DNA of 64,000 bases from DATKRB01 sp036501425 (GTDB lineage Bacteria; Actinomycetota; Acidimicrobiia; Acidimicrobiales; RAAP-2). The notes under the pieces were generated by a model that was not told the origin of the DNA, did not search any database, and was given only the letters and a program-made list of their open reading frames with translations. This document shows positions 24,771 through 32,470 of the stretch, piece by piece. The stretch is taken from the NCBI GenBank assembly GCA_036501425.1, contig DASYAI010000009.1, forward strand, positions 1 to 64,000. The letters run 5' to 3'. The position numbers and the translations under genes are program-made. The stretch's first letter is position 1, and each line of letters begins with the position of its first letter.

Positions 24771-24859
24771 CGGATCGCAACGATCGAAGGACATGGGCCG
24801 GTCGGTCCCGGACGCCTGGCGGACCGTGGCCGCCGGCCTGACCAATGGGGAGGAAGTCC

Positions 24860-25813
24860 ATGGAGTACGTGACGCTTGGGCGGTCCGGCCTGCACGTGTC
24901 CCGCGCCTGTCTCGGGGCCATGATGTTCGGTCACTCGGAGAGCGCGCCCTGCGACGAGACCGAGAGCCGGCGCATCATCGACGCTTTCCTCGATGGCGGT
25001 GGCAACTTCATCGACACGGCCAACCTCTACACGCGCGGCGAGTCCGAGGAGGTCGTCGGACGGGCCATCCGCTCGCGCCGCGACGACGTCGTCCTTGCCA
25101 CCAAGGGCTTCATGCCGATCGGCGATGGTCCCAACGATCGCGGGCTGGGCCGCAAGTACCTCACCCGGGCACTCGAGCAGAGCCTTCGGCGGCTGGGCAC
25201 CGACTACGTGGACCTCTACCAGTGCCACGGGCCCGACCCCGACACGCCGATCGAGGAGACGATGGCCACCCTCCACGGGTTCGTCGAGGCGGGCAAGGTC
25301 CGCTACCTCGGCTGCTCGAACTGGACCGGTTCGCAGATCGTCGAGGGCCAGTGGGCGGCCGATCGGGCCGGCACCACCCCGTTCGTGAGCTTGCAGCCGC
25401 CCTACTCGCTCACCGCTCGGCGCATCGAGGACGACGTCCTGCCGGCGTGCCAGCGCCACGGACTCGGGACGATGATCTACAGCCCGCTCGGTGGTGGCGT
25501 GTTGACGGGCAAGTACAAGCGAGGGGAGGAGCCGCCGGCCGACAGCCGGGCGGCTCGCGGCGCCATGTGGGGACGGATGCTCGACGAGCAGAACCTCGAC
25601 GCGGCAGACGCGGTGGCCAAGGTGGCGGCCGAGCTCGGGACCACCTCGACCGCGGTGGCCATCGCCTGGGTGCTGGCCCGTCGAGGCGTGACCACGGTCA
25701 TCATCGGCCCCCGGACCTTCGACCAGTACGAGCAGAACATGGTGGGCTTCGACCTGGCGCTCGATCCGACGGTCGTGAAGCGACTGAGCGACGCCACCCG
25801 CTGGGCCCGCTGA
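24860..25813 (+). CDS. aldo/keto reductase
   Basis: The 317-residue TIM-barrel oxidoreductase uses NADPH to reduce carbonyls. The catalytic tetrad is visible: Asp and Tyr in FIDTANLYTRGESE, Lys in LATKGFMP, and His in YQCHGPD. The C-terminal cofactor segment TTVIIGPRTFDQYEQN is typical of the YajO/AKR11-12 branch. The ATG at 24860 follows GGGGAGGAAG at good spacing; an ATG 15 bases earlier lacks one. It is divergent from padR. Confidence 0.92.
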   Translation: MEYVTLGRSGLHVSRACLGAMMFGHSESAPCDETESRRIIDAFLDGGGNFIDTANLYTRGESEEVVGRAIRSRRDDVVLATKGFMPIGDGPNDRGLGRKYLTRALEQSLRRLGTDYVDLYQCHGPDPDTPIEETMATLHGFVEAGKVRYLGCSNWTGSQIVEGQWAADRAGTTPFVSLQPPYSLTARRIEDDVLPACQRHGLGTMIYSPLGGGVLTGKYKRGEEPPADSRAARGAMWGRMLDEQNLDAADAVAKVAAELGTTSTAVAIAWVLARRGVTTVIIGPRTFDQYEQNMVGFDLALDPTVVKRLSDATRWAR

Positions 25814-25850
25814 GGGGCCCTGCGATCTGCTGAGGGGCCCTGCGATCTGC
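25811..25850 (+). repeat. 20-base tandem duplication starting at the stop codon of the aldo-keto reductase
   Basis: TGAGGGGCCCTGCGATCTGC is repeated exactly twice. The first copy begins with the TGA stop. Related degenerate pieces (CCCTGCGATCAGC) continue to about 25900, up to the end of the convergent tetR gene. Confidence 0.9.
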
Positions 25851-25892
25851 GATCAGCCGCTGGCCCCTGCGATCAGCTGACGCGCCCTGCGG

Positions 25893-26525
25893 TCAGCTGC
25901 CGGCGTCGGGTGGGGCGGGACGCGCCGTCCCGAGCAGCAGCCCGACCACCTCCCGTAGCGCTTCGCCCAGCTCGGCGAACCCCACGTCGTCGAGAAGGTC
26001 GCTCGAAAGGGCGAGGCCGCTCATGACGGCGCCGACCGAGCAGGCCAGGCGGATCCGGTCCCTCACCGGCACGGCGGGGTTGGTCATGACCCGACGCAAT
26101 TGCTCGTCCATGTCGGCGTGCGCGTCGTCGTGCTCCTTGCGGTGCAGCTCTTCGAACGCCGTCCGGTTGCGGTCGTGCATCACGAAGATCTTGCGGTTGG
26201 CCAGCATCTCCTCGAGCGTGTCGTCGAACAGCCGCGCCCAGGCGGCCAGGCCGGCCGGCTCCTCGGCGAGCCGCTGGAAGGCTCGGCGGCCGAACTCGTG
26301 CAGGCGCAGGTGGAGGGCCATGAAGATGTCGGCCTTGCTGGCGAAGTGGTAGTAGATCGCCGCCTTTGAGAACCCCAGCCGGTCGGCGATCTCCCGTAGG
26401 GAGGTCTTGTCGAACCCCTGCTCGATGAACAGGTCGAGGGCGATGTCGAGGATGCGGTCCCGGGTGGAAGGGGACGTATCGTCGACCGGGACGTTCGCCC
26501 GGGCCCTCCCGGCAACCACTGCCAC
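25893..26525 (-). CDS. TetR-family transcriptional regulator
   Basis: The 210-residue protein has the TetR helix-turn-helix (ILDIALDLFIEQGFDKTSLREIA, then RLGFSKAAIYYHFASK) at about residues 23-69, followed by a ligand-binding all-helical domain. It is divergent from a DrrAB-type pair, and a palindrome lies in the shared spacer, so it most likely represses that exporter and itself. The GTG start sits seven bases after a TACACT hexamer, which suggests a leaderless mRNA. Confidence 0.92.
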   Translation of the reverse strand: MAVVAGRARANVPVDDTSPSTRDRILDIALDLFIEQGFDKTSLREIADRLGFSKAAIYYHFASKADIFMALHLRLHEFGRRAFQRLAEEPAGLAAWARLFDDTLEEMLANRKIFVMHDRNRTAFEELHRKEHDDAHADMDEQLRRVMTNPAVPVRDRIRLACSVGAVMSGLALSSDLLDDVGFAELGEALREVVGLLLGTARPAPPDAGS

Positions 26526-26532
26526 AGCTCCC

Positions 26533-26538
26533 AGTGTA
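26533..26538 (-). promoter_or_regulatory. candidate leaderless -10 (TACACT) for tetR
   Basis: On the minus strand TACACT is followed by seven bases and then the GTG start of the TetR gene at 26525. The palindrome at 26549-26566 lies just upstream, where it could block this promoter. Confidence 0.45.
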
Positions 26539-26539
26539 C

Positions 26540-26568
26540 TTGACGGCCGGTAAGTTGCCGCTTACCAT
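26540..26568 (+). promoter_or_regulatory. promoter of the ABC exporter with embedded TetR operator
   Basis: TTGACG (26540-26545) and TACCAT (26563-26568) are separated by 17 bases, a good sigma-70-type promoter facing the ATPase gene. The inverted repeat GGTAAG-TTGCCG-CTTACC (26549-26566) fills the spacer and overlaps the -10. A looser outer pair ACTTGACGGC/GCGGCAAGT surrounds it. Binding of the divergent TetR protein here would shut both promoters. Confidence 0.6.
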
Positions 26569-26648
26569 GCGGCAAGTAAATCCCGGTCGACCAACCAGTG
26601 CATCCCGGTCGACCGATCAGCACGAACTCCCGAAGGGTGAGCCCCGCC

Positions 26649-27647
26649 GTGTCTCCAGCAGCGACGATGATCGAGGTGGAGGGGCTGACCAAGCGCTACG
26701 GGCAGACCTGGGCGCTGAAGGGGGCCAGCTTCGAGGTGGCGACCGGCTCGGTGCTGGGAGTGCTCGGCCCGAACGGGGCCGGCAAGACCACCGCCGTGCG
26801 CATCCTCACCACGCTGGCCCGCCCCGATGGGGGCCGGGCCACCGTGGCCGGCCACGACGTGGTGCACGAGGCGGCGGTGGTGCGCCGGCACATCGGGGTC
26901 ACCGCCCAGGACGCCACCCTCGACGACGCCCTGACCGGTCGGCAGAACCTGGTGATGGTCGGCGAGCTCAGCGGCTTGCGGCGGCCCGGGGCCAAGGCGC
27001 GCGCGGTGGAGCTGCTCGACCGCTTCGACCTGAGCGAGGCGGCCGACCGGGTGATGAAGGGCTACTCGGGTGGCATGCGGCGGCGGCTCGATCTGGCCGC
27101 GGGGCTGGTGACCCGGCCACCGGTGCTGTTCCTCGACGAGCCGACCACCGGGCTGGACCCGGCGAGCCGGGCATCCATGTGGCGCATCATCCGCGAGCTG
27201 GTCGCCGACGGGACCACGCTGCTGCTCACCACCCAGTACCTCGACGAGGCGGACGAGCTGGCGGACCGGATCGCCGTGATCGATCACGGCCGGGTGATCG
27301 CCGAAGGCACGCCGGGCGAACTGAAGGCGGCCACGGGTGGCGCCCGGCTGGAGGTGACCCTCAGCGAGCCCCACCGTGACGCGGTCGATGCCCTGGGCCC
27401 GCTCGTCGACGGTCCGGTGAACGTCAGCCACGACGGGCGGCGGCTGCGGGCCCCGGTGCGCAGCGGGACCGGCCTGGCCACCACCGTCGTGCGGGCTCTG
27501 GACGCTGCCGGCATCCTGGTCGACGACGTGGAGGTGCACCAGCCCTCCCTCGACGACGTGTTCTTCGCCGTGACCGGACACGAGACGGACCCGAGCCCGG
27601 CGTCCGAGCGCCCCGCCGGGCTCCAAATGGAGGTCGCACCGGCATGA
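26649..27647 (+). CDS. ABC transporter ATP-binding protein (DrrA family)
   Basis: The 332-residue DrrA-type ATPase has Walker A LGPNGAGKTT, signature YSGGMRRRLDLAAGL, Walker B VLFLDEPTTGLD, and TTQYLDEADELADR. The C-terminal extension ends with the QPSLDDVFFAVTG motif. The GTG at 26649 follows GAAGGGTGAG; an ATG at 26667 (MIEVEGLTKRYG) is also plausible, and an earlier GTG at 26598 is not supported. It overlaps the permease start by four bases. Confidence 0.92.
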   Translation: MSPAATMIEVEGLTKRYGQTWALKGASFEVATGSVLGVLGPNGAGKTTAVRILTTLARPDGGRATVAGHDVVHEAAVVRRHIGVTAQDATLDDALTGRQNLVMVGELSGLRRPGAKARAVELLDRFDLSEAADRVMKGYSGGMRRRLDLAAGLVTRPPVLFLDEPTTGLDPASRASMWRIIRELVADGTTLLLTTQYLDEADELADRIAVIDHGRVIAEGTPGELKAATGGARLEVTLSEPHRDAVDALGPLVDGPVNVSHDGRRLRAPVRSGTGLATTVVRALDAAGILVDDVEVHQPSLDDVFFAVTGHETDPSPASERPAGLQMEVAPA

Positions 27648-28492
27648 CCCTGGCCATCGACGCCGCCGCGCCCGGGCATCTGGTGGCGCCGAGGCGCTCG
27701 TTCGTGGCGCGGTGGCGCGACGTCGTCGTGCTGACCCGTCGCAACCTCGTCCACATCACCCGCGAGCCGTTGCAGCTGTCCGACGTCACGGTCCAGCCGG
27801 TGCTGTTCACGTTGCTGTTCATCTACGTGTTCGGTTCGGGCGTGCCGGTCCACGGAGGCAGCTACAAGGACTTCGCCGTCGCCGGGTTGATGCTGCTCAA
27901 CCTCACCACGTCGGCCATGGGGACCGCGGTCGGATTGAGCAGCGACCTGAGCACCGGTGCCATCGATCGGTTCCGGACCCTGCCCATGTGGCGCTCGGCG
28001 GTCCTGGTCGGGCGGAGCGTCGCCGACGTCCTGTCGGCGGCGCTGTGCCTGCTCATCGTGGCCGTCACCGGGTTGGCGATCGGCTGGCGCACCGACGCCG
28101 GGTGGGCCTCGGTGCTCGCCGGGTTCGGGGTGGCACTCCTCTTCGCCTACGCCGTTTCGTGGGGTTGCGCGTGCCTGGGCATCGTCTCCAAGGGTCCCGA
28201 GTCGGCCCAGGGGGTCGGGCTGATCATCCTGTTCCCCATGGCCATCGTTTCCAACGCGATGGTGCCCACGTCGGGCATGCCCGGATGGCTGCAGGCGATC
28301 GCCAACTGGAACCCGGTCAGCTCGGTGACCGCCGCGGCCCGGCACCTCTTCGGCAATCCCAACCCGTCTGCCGCGCTCCACGTGTGGCCGATGGAACACC
28401 CGGTCGTGGCGGCGGTGGGTTGGTCGGTGCTCCTCCTGGGGATCTTCGTCCCGCTGGCCTCGATCCTCTACCGGCGGCGGACGACCGGCTGA
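27644..28492 (+). CDS. ABC-2 type permease (DrrB-like)
   Basis: The 282-residue membrane protein has about six hydrophobic segments and the DrrB cytoplasmic motif GAIDRFRTLPMWRSAVLVGR. It contains SNAMVPTSGMPGWLQAIANWNPVS-type sequence before the last segments, typical of the family's substrate-side loop. It is coupled to the preceding ATPase (ATGA overlap) and is controlled, by inference, by the divergent TetR protein. The substrate is unknown. Confidence 0.9.
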   Translation: MTLAIDAAAPGHLVAPRRSFVARWRDVVVLTRRNLVHITREPLQLSDVTVQPVLFTLLFIYVFGSGVPVHGGSYKDFAVAGLMLLNLTTSAMGTAVGLSSDLSTGAIDRFRTLPMWRSAVLVGRSVADVLSAALCLLIVAVTGLAIGWRTDAGWASVLAGFGVALLFAYAVSWGCACLGIVSKGPESAQGVGLIILFPMAIVSNAMVPTSGMPGWLQAIANWNPVSSVTAAARHLFGNPNPSAALHVWPMEHPVVAAVGWSVLLLGIFVPLASILYRRRTTG

Positions 28493-28540
28493 GCGGAGGA
28501 GCCCGGGCCCGCGCTCAGCCGCCGAGGGGTCCGGAGGCAA

Positions 28541-28600
28541 CGCCGCTCCGGCCCGCCCGATGCCGCTCCGGCCCGCCCGATGCCGCTCCGGCCCGCCGGT
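28541..28600 (+). repeat. 20-base tandem repeat, three copies, after the permease gene
   Basis: Units of TGCCGCTCCGGCCCGCCCGA start at 28541, 28561 and 28581; the first differs in one base and the last diverges at its end. It ends seven bases before the stop of the convergent lipoprotein gene. No gene is encoded here. Confidence 0.85.
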
Positions 28601-28606
28601 GGCGGC

Positions 28607-29179
28607 TCAGGCCGGGGGCCTACAGGTACCGAGCGGCCATCCCCAGAGCCCCAGAATCGTGGCAGGCACGATGAGCGGACACGGTGTCCCCTCGGTGGTC
28701 CCGGTCAACCCGACCGGATCGACCGCCCACGTTCCGCCGGCTGGACGGTCGAACAGGAGGTAGCTGCCATCGTCTTGGGACGCGACCTGCGCCGGCATCG
28801 AACCCGGGCTCGGCGACAGGGCGGCGCCGGCCCAGTAGGTGCTCGTCGCCGGGTCGTACGCGTAGTAGGTGGTGCCGGGGGCCAGACCCAGGTAATCCGA
28901 AGCGTCGAGCCCGTTGAGCGCCGCCCCAACGTCGAGAAGCTGCTTGCGCACGCCCGCGGTGACGGCGAGGTCGACCGCCGCCGCGGCCGAGCCGTTCGCG
29001 GGCGTAGCCGCGGTCGAGCCGTTCGCGGGTGTTGCCCGACCACCCGTCGTCACGGTCGTGGTCGCCCGGGTCGACCCGGTCGTTGGGGGCACCGTGCCCG
29101 GCGTTCCCGACGTGCAGCCGGCGAGGCCGATGGCGCCCAGCGCCACGATTGCCACTCCCGCCCGGCGTGTCGATCGCAT
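28607..29179 (-). CDS. putative lipoprotein of unknown function
   Basis: The 190-residue protein opens with a lipoprotein signal: RSTRRAG, a hydrophobic run, and lipobox LAGC with the cysteine near residue 21. A Thr/Gly/Ala-rich spacer of about 50 residues follows, then a small globular part with YYAYDPATSTYWAG, DDGSYLLFDRPAGGTW and two cysteines in the last 25 residues (GTPCPL, LGTCRPP) that may pair. I do not recognise a family. The ATG at 29179 follows GGAGGG and is the only start that puts the signal at the N-terminus. It is divergent from soxR. Confidence 0.65.
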   Translation of the reverse strand: MRSTRRAGVAIVALGAIGLAGCTSGTPGTVPPTTGSTRATTTVTTGGRATPANGSTAATPANGSAAAAVDLAVTAGVRKQLLDVGAALNGLDASDYLGLAPGTTYYAYDPATSTYWAGAALSPSPGSMPAQVASQDDGSYLLFDRPAGGTWAVDPVGLTGTTEGTPCPLIVPATILGLWGWPLGTCRPPA

Positions 29180-29306
29180 GGTTGGCGAGCCCTCCGAGCT
29201 TCGTTGTGCACCGAATGACCGCCGGATGCTACCGAGGTCGTTGCGGGTGGGCCGGGATACCGGCGCCCGGCGACCGGGCACCGTGGGCCTCGTATTGCGG
29301 CTCCCA

Positions 29307-29312
29307 TAGGAT
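29307..29312 (+). promoter_or_regulatory. candidate leaderless -10 (TAGGAT) for soxR
   Basis: TAGGAT is followed by exactly seven bases and the GTG start at 29320. This fits transcription starting at the G of the start codon. Confidence 0.5.
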
Positions 29313-29319
29313 CGTCGCG

Positions 29320-29778
29320 GTGCAGGGGGAGCTGACCATCGGCGCCCTGAGCGAGCGAACCGGCGTGGCGCCCTCCGCGCTGCGTTTCTACGAGGACCGC
29401 GGGCTGGTCCGGGCCGGGCGCTCCGATGGGGGACAGCGTCGCTACGGGCGGGACACCGTGCGGAGGGTGTCCTTCATCCGGGTCGCGCAGGAGGTCGGGC
29501 TGTCGCTCGAGGAGGTTCGCGCCGCCCTCGATACGCTTCCCCAGAACCGCACGCCCACCCGGAAGGACTGGCAACGGCTTTCGGCTTCGTGGCGCCCCCG
29601 GCTCGAGGCGCAGATCGCGATGCTCGAGCGGCTCCGCGACCGGCTCGGCAGCTGTATCGGCTGCGGGTGCCTGTCGCTCGGCGTCTGCAAGCTGCTGAAC
29701 CCCGACGATCGGGCCGCCAGGGGAGGTCCGGGGCCGCGGTTCGTGCTCGACGCCGACGGCATGCTCGACGCCGACTGA
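29320..29778 (+). CDS. soxR: redox-sensitive MerR-family regulator SoxR
   Basis: The 152-residue protein has the MerR helix-turn-helix (TIGALSERTGVAPSALRFYE) at the N-terminus, the wing GGQRRY, a long dimerisation helix, and the [2Fe-2S] cluster motif C-x2-C-x-C-x5-C at C112, C115, C117 and C123 (CIGCGCLSLGVC). That motif identifies SoxR, which is switched on by redox-active compounds and twists its promoter. In actinobacteria SoxR controls oxidoreductases and efflux for self-made or foreign redox-cycling compounds rather than a superoxide regulon. A SoxR-box-like palindrome lies 40 bases after its stop, in front of the next gene. Confidence 0.93.
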   Translation: MQGELTIGALSERTGVAPSALRFYEDRGLVRAGRSDGGQRRYGRDTVRRVSFIRVAQEVGLSLEEVRAALDTLPQNRTPTRKDWQRLSASWRPRLEAQIAMLERLRDRLGSCIGCGCLSLGVCKLLNPDDRAARGGPGPRFVLDADGMLDAD

Positions 29779-29817
29779 GGGCCGGCCCGGATCCGGAGTC
29801 GGGACCGCGACGATCTC

Positions 29818-29848
29818 TTGACTTCACGTGCACTTGAAGTGTGAGGCT
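29818..29848 (+). promoter_or_regulatory. SoxR-box-like promoter upstream of the questin-oxidase-like gene
   Basis: TTGACT (29818-29823) is followed by the near-perfect palindrome ACTTCACGTGCACTTGAAGT (29821-29840; 18 of 20 positions symmetrical) and, at a 19-base spacing, GAGGCT (29843-29848) as a weak -10. A palindrome within an overlong spacer is the design of MerR/SoxR promoters, and the site resembles the known SoxR consensus around CTCAAGTTAACTTGAGG. Confidence 0.65.
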
Positions 29849-29905
29849 GGCGACCGGCCCGCTGCGAGCCGGTCGTGAGCGAGGTCCGAAGGGACGGAGA
29901 TCGAG

Positions 29906-30874
29906 ATGGGTGAGACGACGGCGGTCCTCGACGAGGCGTTCGACCGCTTGGAGGGGGCGAGCTTCGAGTTGCCCAACGGGTTCGTGAACCACGGGGCCAT
30001 GGCGTGCGAAGCGCTCGACGCCCTCGGGTTGGACGACTGGATCGACACTTGGGCCCGACACGCGGTGGCCCTTGGTGGAGTCTCGGTCGTGCCGCGCCCT
30101 CCGGCCCGGGTGACGGACCTCGGACCGGAGGGCGCGCTCGGGGACTACGCCCGGCTGCCCGAGTGGATCGGCTGGTTCCGCCGGCAGCTCGAGGCCGACG
30201 GATGGGCGACGGTGGTCCATCGCTGGGTGCCGCGGCTGACCCCGGGGCTGGGGGTGGCGCTGTTCCACTGCATGATCCGCACGGCCCACGCGGTGCGGGC
30301 CATCGAGGAGGCCGACAGCCCGGCTCGGCGGGCCGAGTTGGCCCGTGCCCTCGGCTACTGGGCGGCCCGGTATCGCCCCGGCCCGGTGATCGCGATCCCC
30401 CGCGCTGGGGGGGCTCCGGGCGAGGTGCCGCCCGGAGGTCTGCAGATCGCCGCCCGGGCGGCCCGGGCCTACCTGCGACGGCCCGACATCCTCCACCTGC
30501 ACGGCGTGACCGGGGCGATGGCGCTCGAGCTCCTCACCCCCCACCTGTCGGCCGGCGCCGCCGAACGCGCCGTCCGTCAGCTGACGGCCGACCACCGGGC
30601 GCTCTATGGGGCCGACCGCCGTGACCCCGCCTCCGACCCGGGGCTGGTCCTCGCTTCCTCGGAGGGATCGGGTCGATGGTCGTCGGCGCTGGTGGCCCAC
30701 GAGGCGGCGGCCAGCGGGGATCCCCACCAGGTCAAGCTGGTCGAGGCGTGCGTCCGCGGGCTCGCGGCGACCGGGGATCAGGCCTTCGCCGCCGCAGCCA
30801 GCGCGGTGGTCGGGCACGACGGGGGCGGGGACCGCGGCCCTCGGGACCGCTCGAGGCAACCAGCGGCCGGTTGA
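29906..30874 (+). CDS. questin oxidase-like (DUF4243) protein, probable SoxR target
   Basis: The 322-residue protein matches the questin-oxidase-like pattern: an N-terminal FELPNGFVNHGAMACEALDALG segment, a central HLHGVTGAMALELLTPHL segment and a C-terminal HQVKLVEACVRGLAATGD segment. Fungal relatives open anthraquinone rings in a Baeyer-Villiger-like step; bacterial members are mostly uncharacterised. The gene sits directly behind a SoxR-box-like promoter, and SoxR responds to redox-active quinones, so a role in quinone or anthraquinone breakdown is attractive. This is inference from fold and context. GAAGGGACGGAG precedes the ATG. Confidence 0.65.
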   Translation: MGETTAVLDEAFDRLEGASFELPNGFVNHGAMACEALDALGLDDWIDTWARHAVALGGVSVVPRPPARVTDLGPEGALGDYARLPEWIGWFRRQLEADGWATVVHRWVPRLTPGLGVALFHCMIRTAHAVRAIEEADSPARRAELARALGYWAARYRPGPVIAIPRAGGAPGEVPPGGLQIAARAARAYLRRPDILHLHGVTGAMALELLTPHLSAGAAERAVRQLTADHRALYGADRRDPASDPGLVLASSEGSGRWSSALVAHEAAASGDPHQVKLVEACVRGLAATGDQAFAAAASAVVGHDGGGDRGPRDRSRQPAAG

Positions 30875-30912
30875 GAGCGGCGGGGCAGGTGTCCGACCGG
30901 CGCCCCGGTCCC

Positions 30913-30918
30913 TAAAGT
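30913..30918 (+). promoter_or_regulatory. candidate leaderless -10 (TAAAGT) for the Ddn-like gene
   Basis: TAAAGT is followed by seven bases and the ATG at 30926. The element overlaps the alternative GTG at 30917, which argues for the ATG. Confidence 0.45.
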
Positions 30919-30925
30919 GGGCGCC

Positions 30926-31399
30926 ATGACCCTCGAAGGCGAGTACGAGCCGAGCCCGTCGCAATGGGTGAGGGACCAGGTCGAGGAGTACGAACGCTCG
31001 GGGGGCCGCCGGGGCAACACCCTGCGTGACACCGGGTTGCCGGTCGTCGTCGTCACGACCCGAGGACAGCGCACCAAGAAGCTGCGCAAGACCCCGCTCA
31101 TGCGGGTGGAGCACGACGGGCGCTACGCGCTGGTGGCGTCGAAGGGCGGGGCGCCCGAGCACCCCCTCTGGTACCACAACCTGGTGGCCGACCCGTCGGG
31201 GGTGCTCCTCCAGGACGGCCCCGAGCCGATGGCCGTCCGGGTCCGCGAGCTGGCGGGGGAGGAGAAGGCGCTGTGGTGGGAGCGGGCGGTGGCCGCCTTC
31301 CCGCCCTACGCCGAGTACCAGGAGCGGACGACGCGCCCGATCCCGGTGCTGCTCGCCACACCCGAGGGCGGCGCGCCGGCCGGCGAGCCGTCGGCCTGA
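30926..31399 (+). CDS. F420H2-dependent (Ddn-type) nitroreductase/quinone reductase family protein
   Basis: The 157-residue split-barrel protein carries the Ddn family landmarks: VVVVTTRGQRTKKLRKTPLMRVEHDG, ASKGGAPEHPLWYHNL and WERAVAAFPPYAEYQERT. Members bind deazaflavin F420 and reduce quinones, nitroimidazoles or related compounds. The close spacing to the downstream LLM gene (16 bases) suggests both F420-type genes are one unit. Position after the SoxR-linked gene fits a quinone-handling neighbourhood. Confidence 0.88.
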   Translation: MTLEGEYEPSPSQWVRDQVEEYERSGGRRGNTLRDTGLPVVVVTTRGQRTKKLRKTPLMRVEHDGRYALVASKGGAPEHPLWYHNLVADPSGVLLQDGPEPMAVRVRELAGEEKALWWERAVAAFPPYAEYQERTTRPIPVLLATPEGGAPAGEPSA

Positions 31400-31415
31400 G
31401 CGGACGGGGGAGCGG

Positions 31416-32459
31416 GTGATCATCGGAGCGGGGCTCGATGCCCGGCTCGGTCTGAGCTTGACCGACCTGCGGGCGGCGGGAGCCGAAGCGGTCGGGCTGG
31501 GCTTCGAGAGCCTGTGGACCCCCGCCGGCGGGGTGCCCGATGCCTTCCACGTGTGCGCCGCCTGGGCCGACGCCGCAGCGGCGGCGACCGGTACCGCCAT
31601 CCGCACCGGGATCTCGGTCGTGCCCGCCCCGCGCCAGTGGCGGCCCGAGTCCCTCGCCATCCAGGCGGCGACCGTCGGGCAGGTCTCGGGCGGTCGCTTC
31701 ATGCTCGGCATCGGGACCGGTGGCGCCGGGGCGCCGTACTTCGCGGCCCTCGGGCTGGCCGATCGCCCGGTGGCGGTGATGCGGGACTACCTAATCGTGC
31801 TCCGGGGCCTGCTGGCGGGGGAGCAGGTGACCTACTCGGGCCCGGCCCTGAGCGTCGAGCGGGCGCGGATCGGCACCGACCTGCCCCCGGTCCCGGTCTA
31901 CCTCGCCGCCCTGGGGCCGCAGATGACCCGGCTGGCGGGCACGCACGCCGACGGGGTGTCGCTCAACTGGGCCACCCCGACCCAGATCGCCTCGAGTCGC
32001 CGGCTGGTCGAGGAGAGCGCGCGGGCCGCGGGGCGCGACCCGGGCTCGGTCCCCCTCTCCATGTACATCCGGGTGTGCGTGGACGAGGACGTCGAGGCGG
32101 CCCGGCGGGCGTTCGCCGCCCAGGTGCTCGGCTATGCCATGGTCCGGCCGGGCGGCGATCCGGCACTGGCCTACCGGGGCCACTTCGCCCGGATGGGGTT
32201 CGACGACGCGCTGCGCGAGCTCGAGGCCCGGCGCGACCGGGGGGCCCGGACGAGCGAGCTGGTCGACGTCGTGCCCGACGAGCTCCTCGACGCGGTGGGG
32301 TACTACGGGAGCCCGGCCGGCGCCGCCGCCCGCTTCGCCGAGCTGGCCGAGGGCCTCGACGAGGCTGTCGTGCGGGTGATCACCGTGCGCCCCGATCCGG
32401 CGGCGGTGACCGCCACCCTGCGGGCGTTGACCCCGGCCGCCATCCGCGCCGCTCGCTGA
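31416..32459 (+). CDS. LLM-class F420-dependent oxidoreductase
   Basis: The 347-residue protein belongs to the luciferase-like (bacterial luciferase/F420) superfamily. It has AEAVGLGFESLWTPAG near the N-terminus, a central GGRFMLGIGTGG, the VPVYLAALGPQMTRLAGTHADG strand typical of F420-dependent members, and a helical C-terminus. The frame is open far upstream through the Ddn gene, but GTG 31416 with GGGGGAG before it gives the family N-terminus IIGAGLDARLG. It ends 11 bases from the convergent ABC exporter. The substrate is unknown. Confidence 0.87.
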   Translation: MIIGAGLDARLGLSLTDLRAAGAEAVGLGFESLWTPAGGVPDAFHVCAAWADAAAAATGTAIRTGISVVPAPRQWRPESLAIQAATVGQVSGGRFMLGIGTGGAGAPYFAALGLADRPVAVMRDYLIVLRGLLAGEQVTYSGPALSVERARIGTDLPPVPVYLAALGPQMTRLAGTHADGVSLNWATPTQIASSRRLVEESARAAGRDPGSVPLSMYIRVCVDEDVEAARRAFAAQVLGYAMVRPGGDPALAYRGHFARMGFDDALRELEARRDRGARTSELVDVVPDELLDAVGYYGSPAGAAARFAELAEGLDEAVVRVITVRPDPAAVTATLRALTPAAIRAAR

Positions 32460-32470
32460 GCCGGCCCGGG

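Noticed and set aside
26649..28492. possible recent transfer or duplication of drrAB from 22-24 kb
   Set aside because: The two DrrAB pairs share only family motifs, have different regulators (TetR and PadR) and no flanking direct repeats or mobile-element traces; base composition is like the surroundings.
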